From Tausonia pullulans (lineage: Eukaryota; Basidiomycota; Tremellomycetes; Cystofilobasidiales; Mrakiaceae), in NCBI GenBank assembly GCA_951802195.1, contig OX637629.1, positions 558,001 through 622,000 of the forward strand: 64,000 bases of DNA, written 5' to 3'. A model generated the notes under the pieces. The model was given only the letters and a program-made list of their open reading frames with translations, was not told the DNA's origin and made no database searches. Of this stretch, positions 37,005 through 46,486 are shown piece by piece. Within the stretch, counting starts at the first letter, position 1; each line of letters starts with the position of its first letter. A program made the translations under genes and the position numbers.

Positions 37005-37135
37005 GTTGGCCGAACCACTGGGGATGGTTGGCCGGACGGCGTGATGGGCGCCGTGAGAGGGGGGGGGTTGGTCGAACCACCGGGATGGTGGTTGGCCGGA
37101 AGGGGGTTGGTCGAACCACTGGGGATCACTGGGGA
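37005..37135. repeat. Degenerate array of GGTTGGTCGAACCACYGGG units
   Basis: Three irregular copies of a GGTTGGYCGAACCAC core, each followed by a GGGATGG or GGGATC tail, separated by related GTTGGCCGGA blocks. The core contains the small palindrome GGTTGGTCGAACC. Confidence 0.7.
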
Positions 37136-37206
37136 AAACTATCGGGCAAGGATCAGAAACGGAGTTATATTCATTTTTGGGAGACAGCACATATCAATTG
37201 TCAATT

Positions 37207-37279
37207 GGGGATTTAGCTCAGTTGGTAGAGCGTACGCTTAGCATGTGTAAGGTCATGAGTTCAACTCTTATAGTCTCCA
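37207..37279 (+). tRNA. tRNA-Ala (AGC)
   Basis: 73 bases with acceptor GGGGATT/AGTCTCC including the G3-T70 pair that marks alanine tRNAs, D-arm GCTC..GAGC, anticodon loop TTAGCAT (AGC) and T-loop TTCAACT. The T-stem (ATGAG/CTTAT) is weak with a G-T pair, and the anticodon stem has one G-T pair. No intron. A T5 run lies about 30 bases downstream. Confidence 0.88.
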
Positions 37280-38639
37280 ATAGCGCTGGCTCTTCATAGG
37301 AGTCATCATTTTTGCCAAAGCCATCCGTAATGATATCTTAGTATTTTGGCCATCTGTTTTCAGTGTACCTCAAGGTACAATGATCAAAGTCAGTGGAAGG
37401 GAGCAGAAGGAGAAGCTCGGGGCGAGTGGACATGTTGAGGAGGTTACGGAGTCGCTGGCGGAGTATGCAGGTAAGGAGCTCGAGGATGGCGTAAATAATG
37501 GGAGCTGCAGGATTACCTTGCTGGACTGTCACGATCTCGCAGAATCATCATCTCGGCTGTGCACCTGGCCAACTCCGCACTTATGCAGTCTCATCTTGCT
37601 TGCTTAGCAATCTCTCTTCTTCACACCTTCTTCGCCACATCGTTTCAAGCTACTTGTTTCGTTGTCCTTCTCTCTCCTTTCATTCGTCGCCTAGCTTCAT
37701 TCTTAGCCTTCCCCTCTCCACTCCCCCTTGCCTTTTCGCCCTTCCCGTTCCTCCCTCCTTGTTCTCCCCCCCTTCCATAATTCGCTCAATCATTCGTAGC
37801 TTTTGTTCCGCACTCTGACTACCATTGGATTCGACAAACCTGCTCGATAGATATAAGCGAGCCAGTGTCACTGGCAGCACTTCAATATACTCCTAAGCTA
37901 TGCCCCTCTTCTCGCCCATCTGACTCAAGCTCTGACCCTTGGGACGATCCCAACAGACTAGAATGTAAGATGGACGTGCTCGAGCAAACAGTCCCGGGGG
38001 GGGGGGCGTGGATGCTAGAGACCAATGTGGCAGGGTCGGAGACGGTGATAGGGGGGACAAGGCCTGCAACAGCAACGACTATAACAGTCGCAGCGTTGGA
38101 TGTGGGGGTAGGATGGTGAGAGAGTGTTAGGGTTGGCCGAAGTGTCAAGAGCAAAGGAGGATGGGCGAGAACAAGGGAGGAGATGAGAAGGGCGAGAACG
38201 CAAAGAGAGTAAGGCCAGTAACGAGTAAAAAGAGATGAAAGGGTAACGAGACAAGAAGCGTGTGACAGTATGGCGAAGGAATGGTCGAAGATGAGGAATG
38301 CGGAGCAAGCAAGGAGAAGGCTACACAGACACAGAGTCAGGCAGGCGCCGGACCAAGGTGGCAAGTCCGCGAGATCCTGACGGAGATGGTGGTTCGAGGG
38401 GAAGAGGTGACCGACTAACCCGAGGCCTGAGCCCAGTCGAAAGAGTTGAGATACCGAGCAACTGGGAGGTGGTGGGCGAGAGACAACAGGGCAAATCTCC
38501 TTTACTCAGACTCCGAGACATCCATCCCCTGGGATCTGGACCCTGGTCCTCTAAGACGATGTGGATGGCTCCTTCTGCCAGTGGAGCGCCTTATCCATCT
38601 TCAGGGCAGCCTTTTTCTCGGCGGATTTTGCCCAGGGGG
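37280..38639. other. Gene-poor stretch in the tRNA block
   Basis: C/T-rich on plus at 37600-37800, with a G10 tract near 38000. Open frames on minus at 37882-38364 and plus at 38298-38717 are low-complexity. A minus-strand frame at 37338-37532 (contains NPAAPIIYAILELLTCILRQ) looks more protein-like but matches nothing I know. Confidence 0.4.
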
Positions 38640-38965
38640 GAGGGGGGGGGGGGGGATCGCAAGGGGGAACAGCTGAGGAGGGACAAGTGGTGCGGCAACG
38701 GTCCAGGCGGTGTGTAACACAGGAAGGGGCTCTTCGAAGAGATGAAAGAATGATTCAGCCGAGGCAGCGAGGCAAGGCACGCGTCGTCTGGTCGGGCTGT
38801 ACGACGTGAGGGCGGGCATGTTTTTTTTGTATTTGAGTCACGAGTTCTACATAAAGGACGAGGTGACCCTATGAGAGATAGCGAGTCAGTCGTAGTTAGA
38901 TAGGGGGAGAGCGAAAATGGAAAAAGAGGTGGAAGGAAAGCAACGACGGGTATGGACGTATGCCC
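38640..38965. repeat. Left arm of second inverted duplication (~325 bp)
   Basis: Its reverse complement matches 40150-40480 with only a handful of differences by eye. It includes dispersed-repeat copy C and ends at a G6-A-G14 tract (38635-38655), the counterpart of the C19 tract at the other arm. Confidence 0.92.
38829..38915 (+). repeat. Dispersed ~80-bp repeat, copy C
   Basis: Begins GTATTTGAGTCACGAGTTCT after T8 and continues ACCCTATGAGAGATAGCGAG, AGATAGGGGGAGAGCG. It lies inside the second inverted duplication. Confidence 0.85.
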
Positions 38966-39145
38966 CATTAGAAAAGGTAGAATGTTCATAGTAAAGAGCG
39001 TTTGATCGGAGATGACAGATATATGAGGTAAGAGAGGGGGGGTGGGGTAAGGGAGGTATAAAAGTACATATCGAGATGGCCAGCTATGTTGAGCAGTGGC
39101 TATGGTCTATGGTCTATGGTCTAACCATACTTCCCCACCACTTTT

Positions 39146-39370
39146 ACTGTTTATTTTGTATTTAAGTCGAATATTGTGCGTCATATTTCTGCATCGGGGT
39201 AGAGGGCACGCTCAGTTGCCGACGACCATACGACGGACCGTTCAATCTGTTCGTCTTCCGCCCTGCTAGCTCAATCGGTAGAGCGTCAGACTCTTATAGC
39301 AGGTGCTCAACTCACTCTTAAACGGTGATCTGAAGGTTGGGGGTTCGACCCCCCCGTGGGGCTAATGTTT
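39146..39370. repeat. Right arm of the ~225-bp inverted repeat containing tRNA-Lys
   Basis: Starts in TTTATTTTGTATTTAAGTCG and runs through the whole tRNA-Lys to AATGTTTC. It is inverted relative to 35908-36133; the arms are about 3.0 kb apart. Confidence 0.9.
39260..39363 (+). tRNA. tRNA-Lys (CTT) with 31-nt intron, second copy
   Basis: Identical by eye to the minus-strand copy at 35916-36019 across both exons and the intron. Exon 1 is 39260-39296, the intron 39297-39327 and exon 2 39328-39363. A TTTCTTTTT terminator follows directly. Confidence 0.94.
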
Positions 39371-39918
39371 CTTTTTGGGCCTGCCTCCGAAATACTACCT
39401 TGTCATGATCGTCTTCGAGTGAGCCAGAGAGGGAGAGGGTCTCCTAGCATTCTTTGTCAAAAGGAAAGGGAGCACACCAGGCGACGAGTTGCGGCCAGAA
39501 GCAAGCTAAAGCCTGATGCCAGCCGAGGCTCGCGTGGTGACATCTCAACCACCACCCGTCGGGAGGAACAACAGGACGTCAACACTGCCTAATCCTGTAT
39601 TCGATTCCCGGCCTTGATATGAGCCCCAGATCGACTCTCATTTGTCGGTTCAGCGGCTCGGTGTCGGCAGATTGGCTAGGAGCGCGTGCCGTCATCGGTG
39701 TATTTCGTTCGACCAGCTGCGCCTCAAGACCGTCAGCGCGCAGTGATGTAGAAAAAGAGGCCTGCGGTGGAGAACAGCTTCCTCTCCGAGATGGGCGGGG
39801 AGTCGTGGGGCATTCATATCTACTCGGGCGCGCACAGTGTCGCCCCAACCAAGCTGGTCGCTATCTGGCTCTCCTAAGGAGGAAGAGGGAAAACATCGAA
39901 ATAAAAAAAAAACATTCA
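39364..39918. other. Spacer between tRNA-Lys and tRNA-Glu
   Basis: No gene recognised. The block ATTCGATTCCCGGCCTTG at 39599-39616 resembles part of a tRNA T-arm, but no acceptor or anticodon arm can be folded around it. Confidence 0.35.
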
Positions 39919-39990
39919 TTCCCTTGCCGGGAGTCGAACCCGGGCCTTGACGGTGAGAGCGTCATATCATAGCCGTTAGACAACAAAGGA
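39919..39990 (-). tRNA. tRNA-Glu (CTC)
   Basis: 72 bases in reverse complement: acceptor TCCTTTG/CAAGGGA, anticodon loop CTCTCAC (CTC), T-arm CCGGG TTCGACT CCCGG, discriminator A. A T-run follows 3' (AAAAAAAAAAA on plus at 39903-39912), a strong Pol III terminator. No intron. Confidence 0.94.
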
Positions 39991-40149
39991 GACGAAGATG
40001 TATGATTGAAGGAGACCATAAATGTTTTTTATACCTTAGTTACTCATTTGACCACCAAAATAAACGAAAACCTTAGTCAAAGGCGGGTCACAGGTGGTAC
40101 GTCTGTCATCTACAGTCAACGCTTTTTATCATGGTCATTTTTCCTTATC

Positions 40150-40480
40150 AATTGGTCCTATGTCCATACCCGTCGTTGCTTTCCTTCCACCTCTTCTTCC
40201 ATCTTCGCTCTCCCTCTATCTAGCCACGACTGACTCGCTATCTCTCATAGGGTCACCTCGTCCTTTATGTAGAACTCGTGACTCAAATACAAAAAAAACA
40301 TGCCCGCCCTCACGTCGTACAACCCGACCAGACGACGCGTGCCTTGCCTCGCTGCCTCGGCTGAATCATTCTTTCATCTCTTCGAAGAGCCCCTTCCTGT
40401 GTTACACACCGCCTGGACCGTTGCCGCACCACTTGTCCCTCCTCAGCTGTTCCCCCTTGCGATCCCCCCCCCCCCCCCCC
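40150..40480. repeat. Right arm of second inverted duplication (~325 bp)
   Basis: Reverse complement of 38640-38965, with about 1.2 kb between the arms. It contains dispersed-repeat copy D (40205-40290, minus orientation) and stops at a C19 tract (40464-40482). The spacer holds tRNA-Lys and tRNA-Glu. Confidence 0.92.
40205..40290 (-). repeat. Dispersed ~80-bp repeat, copy D
   Basis: Inverted copy: CTATCTCTCATAGGGT, GTAGAACTCGTGACTCAAAT, then ACAAAAAAAA. Nearly identical to copy C because both lie in the second inverted duplication. Confidence 0.85.
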
Positions 40481-40851
40481 CCTCCTTCCAGACGCTCGTC
40501 TGTCCAACTTCCCCACCCCGACACATGCCCTCCTGTTCTACTGCATCCTCGTCACCAGAGCCTGGGTACATCTCTACAACCGACTGTACAGCAAGTCCGA
40601 GAACCTCGTACATGATGACATAGATGACGATATGCGAACGGTTGGCGGTGATTTTGATACTCTCTGCTGTTCCCCCGTTGTCTCCCCTTTCCTATTCAGC
40701 CCTTCCCTCCCCCCTCTTCATTGGTGCAGTTTCTCTTCGCGCCCTCCCTCTACTCTTTTTGCCATAGACGTTTTTTTCTTCTCATCCCCTCTCCCTCTCT
40801 CGCTGTCTCTTGGGGGAGTACATCGTCTTCTACGGTTGATCCACGACCTAA

Positions 40852-40885
40852 CCCCCCCCCCCCCCCCAAAAAAAAAAACCCCCCC
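40852..40885. repeat. Compound homopolymer tract C16-A11-C7
   Basis: Three abutting homopolymers: C at 40852-40867, A at 40868-40878 and C at 40879-40885. Exact lengths may suffer from sequencing error. Confidence 0.85.
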
Positions 40886-42635
40886 ATCTGCGGTCGTATG
40901 TTTGTCTGACTTGTGAGTGATCTGGTGGTTAAGATACAAGAAAAGGGGACTGGGTATGCCTAGTCATCGTGTACAAGCAGCCGTCTATAGAGCTCGCTAA
41001 TTCGCAGCAAGTGAGCCTACTAGCTCGCGCACGAGCCGAGGGATTTCGCCAGAAACGAAGAACGTCCGGTCGCATGTTTCTCTCTGGTCCTCGCTCGGGC
41101 ACTCGTCTTATCGAAGTTCTCGATTACTCGAGCGTGAGATGACTCGAGAAGCGTCAAGAAAGCGCGCGCATTGATACCTTTCAGGGGTACATCGCACGTC
41201 TGAGGCGCCGAGCTTCGGCCACGGGGTGACTAGACGAGCCGGCGCCCCCTTAATCAAGGTCATCTCACCCTTCTAATGACCGCAAGCGAGTAAATCCCCT
41301 CTTCGATATGAGGCGTGCAAGCTCGACGCACGAAAGGTGGGCGAGAGATGGCTTAGCTGTCGCTCGTCGCACCCTGCCCTCTTTTCCTTTGATCATCCTC
41401 TCATCTGACAGCGATGACAACTCCGAAGTACCGGCGCACCCCGGGCCGACGTCAGCTGCCCCCGACTGCAACCCACAAGCAATGGCGGGCCTGTCTTCCC
41501 TGTCTAATCACGCCTTGCCTTCTCTCGCCGACGCGACGACGACGACGAGGCCTGGCAATTTGTACCGTGGGGAGGCGGGGCCATCGCACGCGCGGAGGAG
41601 AAAGCGAGGCAGCTTCCGACCGTAAGGCGCGATTGGGAAGGAGGGAGGTTCAAGCGCACGCACGATGCACGACCCGAACGACGGACTTGCCCGTCGGCTG
41701 GCAGGCAGGCGAGGCGAGCGTGGGACACATGAGCCGACGACGTGCTCCCAGGGCCTTTCTCATGAGATGCAAGCTACGCCCCCGCCGGCCGACCCTCGAC
41801 GGGCGTATGATGAAGGCGGGCCCAGGCAGAAGAGACAGACAGACAGACCCCTGGCGCCGAATGGTCGTAGCGACCTGTCTGATCCCAAAGAAGGAAGAGC
41901 TGGCGGCTCACCGCGGAAGTAATTGTGCCGAGACGACCTGTCTCTCGCCTCGAGCTCATCGAGGCGACAGGGAGAGCCCGGAGGCCAGACCGATGCGTAT
42001 CCGCCACTGCGCAGGCGCGGACGCTTCCACTGAGCAAGAAGTGAGAGCAGAAGGGAGGAAGACGCCCTCTCCTTTGTTGTCGGATCGGAGCAGAGGGCAG
42101 CAGACAGGCGCGGAGCTCTCGTCTTCCCCCGCCTTGTCTGCGGAGAGGGGCGGGTCGCGGTCGCGGGCACTCGCCTCGCCTCCGCCGGCGAGACGTCGTC
42201 CTGTCTGGCGACCCTAACCTCCAGCTCGCCTGGTCGACCTTCCCCCTCCCTCTCGCCTCCTCCCTGTCCCCCCCGCCCCCCCGCCCCATAGCCACACACC
42301 CAGTCCGGACTCGGATAGGATCCCCCGCCCGCCCTTTGGTCCCTCATCCCAAGGGCCGCTCAGCTCCCACTCGCCGCCTCCACCTGTCGTCGAGTTGCGA
42401 CGCCCCGGCCCTACAGGCCCCTCCCCACTTTCATCTCGGCGAGCCTTGTTTCGGGCTTCCCTCCTCCCTCCCCCTCCTCCCCTTCCGCATCCCCCAGCAA
42501 GAGGCCGACAGACCTCTCGCACCTGCCTGGTGATAGCCTCGCCCTCCCTCGTCTGCCCCCTCGCTTCCCTCCCTCGTGGCTTCTCTCCCCGAACCCACCC
42601 ACATCCCGGCCCCCGCCCCGCCTGCCCTGCCCGCC
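40886..42635. other. Upstream region and CT-rich leader of the BRCT-homeodomain gene
   Basis: About 1.75 kb without a supportable gene. From about 42200 to 42635 it is very C-rich and ends in a CT leader at the ATG. Long open frames on both strands at 41400-42350 are Arg/Gly/Pro/Ser-rich and reflect composition. No RNA gene recognised. Confidence 0.4.
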
Positions 42636-45100
42636 ATGGACGCCCCAGACAGCTCGCTCACCTTCCGCCGGCCGGGCCTCGTGCTCTTTCTCGACCCGCA
42701 CAGCGACGACACGCGTTCGCTCGAGTGGCTCCTTGTCAACGTGAGTGTGGTCTCGGGCATGTGTGGGACGGGGCATGTGGGGCGGGGGGCGGCGCCTGTC
42801 CGAAGGGGGGGGGAGGGGACAGGGAGGGACAGCGAGGCGAGGCGAGGGAACCGCGTGGGGGCAATGGAGACACCCACCCATCCTCACGCGCGCGCGCCGC
42901 CCGTCCTTTCCCTCTCTCTCACAAGATCGGCCCTTGGACAGGCAGGCAGGCCGCCCTCGACACAGGGCAGAGAGAGAAAAAGATGGAGGCTGAACTGGCC
43001 CTCGTTCGTTCTCGACCCCCCACTGTTCTTCCCCGTTGTTCCCATCTCCCTCCCCCTTCCCTTCCCTCGCTCTGCTCCCTTCTTTCCTCCCCTCCCCCAT
43101 ACAGCGCCTCGGAGCAAAATGCACGCCCTCCATTAGCGAAGCCACCCACGTCCTCGTCGATGGCGCCAAGACGCCTCTCGATCTCGCGAGCACGCTCCGG
43201 GAGGAAGGCCTCCGTCTCGGCAAGGCCGTTCTCGACCTCTCCTGGGCGCTTGACTCGCTCGGCCAAGGCGGCCGGCTGAGGGATGAGCACGACTATCAGG
43301 TTGTCCTCAACGAAATTCTCGTTTACAAGCAGCAACGGAGGGCATCGGGCGTCGAGAGCATGGAGGATGTCAAGCCGTGAGTGTGCCGTCGTCCTTGGAT
43401 GCTCTCACAGGTCGGGGCCGCGCTGTGACAGGCTGTCTGTCTGTGTCGAATCATGCCGCGTCTTCGCCGCCCGCCTCGCCTCGGCCGGCGCCTTCCCTTT
43501 CGATCTTTCCCCGCGCCCGGAGCTGACATCATGGCTTCGCGGTCTCCTCTGTATTCCAGCAGCCCCGCGCTCTCGACGCCGTACGGGCTCCCCTCGATAC
43601 ACCTCCCCCGAATCTCACCCGAAGGTCTCGCCCTCAACAACGGCGCCGTCTCGTCCCACTCCCATCATCCCCATACGCACATCAACAACTACCCATCTCT
43701 CCCCCCCTCCTCTGTCGTTCTTACCTCTCCTTCGGGCATTCCCATCCCAATCCCCGTCCCCTCACCCTCGGGGGGGAGCCTCATGCTTAAGACGGACGAT
43801 CAGCAGCAACTGCCGCCGATCAGCGAGATGCTCGTCGTCAGGTCGTACGAGTCCACCTCCTCCTCTGGGTTGAGTTTAAATCACCATCAGCTGTCGCCGG
43901 GATCGTCGCACTCGGCGCTGTCACCTGCGTACGTCCTCATCACCACCGTCTCGTCAACGAACCTGACACGTCTTTCTCTCTCACAGCGCCCGACCGATCC
44001 GCCGCCTATCCCAACCGATCCCCGTCCCCTCCCCCCCAAGATCCACCCGCGGCACATCCCTTCAACCGGACTTCGACGCCTCCCCCGACGCCGGCGCCGC
44101 TGCTTTGCTCATGCTTGCACACTCGACGAGCTCGCTCGACGCCGGCGGGGACCCGTCGAGCGGGTCGATGTCGGGGCTGACGACGGAGGAGGAGGAAGAA
44201 GAGGACGACGACGATCTGTCAGCGGCGGAGGAGGCATCACCAAAGTCGTCCTTGGGGGAAGGGTCGCTTTCTGCTTCAACGGAGAGCGGGTACACGGGCA
44301 GCATTGGCGGCGGGGATGGGTTCGGCAGGGGTGGTCGAGTCCTAGCAGCTGCTGCCGCCGCTGCTGCTGCACCGTCGTCCGCGCCGGAGAGCAGTAGCAG
44401 CCGGCGGAACAGTGTCGGTCGCAGTGGTAGCTCCGCGAGGTCGATAGGTAGTGCTGGCGGTGGTGGAGGAGTAGTAGGAGGAAGTGCCGGGGTTGGTGGC
44501 AGCAAGGGCAAGAAGCGGTCGTCGGCGTCAGCGCAGGCGGCCGCTGCTCAGAACGCGGGCAACAGCGGTTCGTCGTCGCAACATGGTCGACTGGCGACGA
44601 CGGTGAACAAGAGACGGCCAGGTCTGCCGAGGAGGGCGACAGAGGCAATGCAGGTGAGCGTTGACGTCGCTAGCTTCTTTTTTCTAATATCTCATTTCGT
44701 GGTGCTAACGCTCTCATGCCCAGAACTGGTACAACTCGGCCGAGCCTGAGCAGCAGTACCCGGCACGATCTCAGCGTGACGATTGGGCGCATGAGTGGGT
44801 CTCAGTTTCCCTCTGTCTGTCTGGCTTCCGCTGACGATTGCTGTCTCTCTCTCTCTCTCTCTCTCTCTCTAGGTTTGGGCTTACGCTCACGCAGGTCGAC
44901 GACTGGTTCATCAACCGACGACGCCGGGACAAGAGTGAGTCCATTCTTACCCCTTTCATGCCCCTCTTCCATTCACTCGCTCACTGACGTGTGGAGACCG
45001 CGAGAAAGTGGCGCGCCTGTCCAAGACGAACAAGAGCGGCGGCCACTACAACGGCAAGGGCTCGTCGGCGTCGTCCAACGCCGCTGGGGACGGTCATTAG
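42636..45100 (+). CDS. BRCT-domain plus homeodomain protein (putative transcription factor)
   Basis: The ATG at 42636 gives MDAPDSSLTFRRPGLVLFLD. The first ~110 residues fit a BRCT fold: LVLFLD as strand 1, NRLGAKCTPSISEATHVLVD as the turn to strand 3, and AVLDLSWALDSLGQ with the conserved Trp, then RLRDEHDYQV. A 365-base intron (about 42740-43105) follows exon 1. The middle (43560-44560) is Ser/Pro-rich and disordered with an acidic block TTEEEEEEDDDD. The C-terminus carries a TALE/KN-like homeodomain: LPRRATEAMQNWYNSAEPEQ, then WAHEFGLTLTQVDDWFINRR, where WFINRRRRDK is recognition helix 3. It ends at TAG 45098-45100. Introns inside the homeodomain are clear. The BRCT call is a by-eye fold match; the homeodomain is firm. 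Confidence 0.8.
44844..44870. repeat. (TC)n microsatellite forming an intron's polypyrimidine tract
   Basis: Thirteen or more TC units run directly into the AG acceptor (44871-44872) of an intron within the homeodomain coding region. Its length is likely to vary. Confidence 0.9.
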
Positions 45101-45822
45101 ATGTCGACGCCGGTCGTCCGCCCGCTAGTCCCTTATTTACTCTCTCGGTTCATCCTTCTCGTCCGTATATACGGTTCTTTTGCCTTTCCTATTCTCCTTA
45201 ACTTTTTTTTTGTGGTCCTTCGCTCAGATTGTTTCCTTCTCTCTGTGTTTTCTCTCCATCGTCCTCCTTCCATCCATACTCGCACTCGCCCCTTACACGC
45301 AGCCGCGCCCCTTCTCTCCTCCGTCCCATTTTACAGTCTCCTCAAATTGTTTCTCCCCTCGTCCTCCCCTTGGATTCGGAACGTCTAATGATAAACGACC
45401 CCGCCTCTCGCTTCGCGTGTGCGCCTTTTTTCTCCTTCATTTCATGTCCTTTTGTCGTCTCTCTCTATCGCCCGGCGTTCTTGTAAGTTACACAGCCCCT
45501 GGGGATTTCGCAACGGAGATCGTGGAGAGCCAACCTGCCGCTTGCGAGCTGATATATCAAAGGGAGACCGATGAGAGATGGGGACCGCCGAATGGACACG
45601 ACACGCGAAGGATGATAGGCCGCTCATCTTCCATCTCAAGGCTCGCATTGCCTTCCATGGATCTGTCTGTCTCCATCGCCATCGCAGACAGAGATACAGG
45701 TGTTTCGACGAGACTCCATACATCTGGTCGTCAAGAGAAAGGAAAAAAGAGCGAAAGCGAATGTAAAAGCGACTCCCTCCAAGTAGAAACCGAACCCTGC
45801 CCCCATCTCATCACACCATCCC
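45101..45822. other. 3' flanks of convergent homeodomain and H2A genes
   Basis: A T/C-rich 3' UTR-like stretch to about 45490, then mixed sequence. Open frames lack recognisable domains. No histone-type stem-loop was found next to the H2A stop, as expected for fungi. Confidence 0.4.
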
Positions 45823-46486
45823 CTACTCCTTGGTCTTCTTCGGCTCGCCAGACGACTTGGCCGGGAGAAGCTCCGGCTGGATCGACGGGAGAACACCACC
45901 CTGGGAGATGACGACGTGTCCGAGGAGCTTGTTGAGCTCCTCGTCGTTCCTGATAGCGAGCTGGAGGTGACGAGGGATGATACGAGACTTCTTGTTGTCC
46001 CTCGCTGCGTTGCCAGCCAGCTCGAGAATCTCAGCCGAGAGGTCTGGGAAGAGGAAGAGAGGAAGGGATCAGCACAGGCACAAGATGGATGCGCGCAAAG
46101 GAGATCGCTTGCTCACACTCGAGAACGGCGGCAAGATAGACGGGGGCACCGGCACCCACACGCTGGGCATAGTTCTGTTTTAATTTCCGGCATCAGAATG
46201 GGTAGGAGGAGAAAGTCAGATAAGGAGCAAGGAGAGAAAGAGAGCGTGCGCAGCACTCACGCCGCGCTTGAGCTAGAGGGGACGGAGCATATCATCAGCC
46301 GCTGAACACTTCCCCCCAGAATGGTTCGCCAAAGACAGAGTGAGACTGAGAAAGAGAGCGCCGACTCACGAGACGGTGGATACGACCGACGGGGAACTGG
46401 AGCCCAGCCTTGGAGGAACGAGAGGACGCCTTCTTCTCCGTGTCTCCTCCAGTCTTTCCGCTCTTTCCGCCAGCCTTTCCGGACAT
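45823..46486 (-). CDS. Histone H2A
   Basis: Core nucleosome subunit. The start at 46486 gives [20 protein letters not shown], then [20 protein letters not shown] (the H2A signature AGLQFPVGR) and an intron. [40 protein letters not shown] and [19 protein letters not shown] follow, then a tail. The tail ends [15 protein letters not shown] with TAG 45823-45825. The acidic-patch residues of alpha-2 ([19 protein letters not shown]) are intact. The tail has no SQE-type motif, unusual for a fungal canonical H2A. At least three introns split the gene. It is divergent from H2B with 375 bases between starts. Confidence 0.95.

Larger units (their letters stand above)
36456..37206. other. Repeat-rich spacer between tRNA-Ser and tRNA-Ala
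   Basis: This holds two tandemly placed copies of the dispersed repeat (36783-36858, 36877-36960) and a degenerate GGTTGGTCGAACCAC repeat array (about 37005-37135). A 161-codon minus-strand frame at 36705-37190 is made of these repeats and is not a gene. Confidence 0.55.

Noticed and set aside
36705-37190. 161-codon minus-strand frame
   Set aside because: Built from dispersed-repeat copies A and B and the GGTTGGTCGAACCAC array.
37882-38364. 160-codon hydrophobic minus-strand frame that could be a membrane protein
   Set aside because: Hydrophobicity follows from C/T-rich composition; no signal, topology or family support.
38591-38989. 132-codon minus frame and its 173-codon plus-strand twin at 40094-40615
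   Set aside because: The similarity comes from the inverted DNA duplication, and the frames run through homopolymers and repeats; there is no sign of protein-level selection.
35893-39400. Remnant of an LTR retrotransposon inserted next to the tRNA genes
   Set aside because: Repeats cluster at tRNA genes as such elements often do, but I found no matching long terminal repeats in direct orientation, no primer-binding site and no coding remains.
39599-39616. tRNA-like T-arm ATTCGATTCCCGG
   Set aside because: No pairing 5' half of the T-stem and no acceptor or anticodon arm nearby.
41414-42350. Long overlapping open frames on both strands upstream of the homeodomain gene
   Set aside because: Arg/Ser/Pro/Gly-rich with no domain, no consistent codon pattern and open in several frames at once; explained by very high GC.
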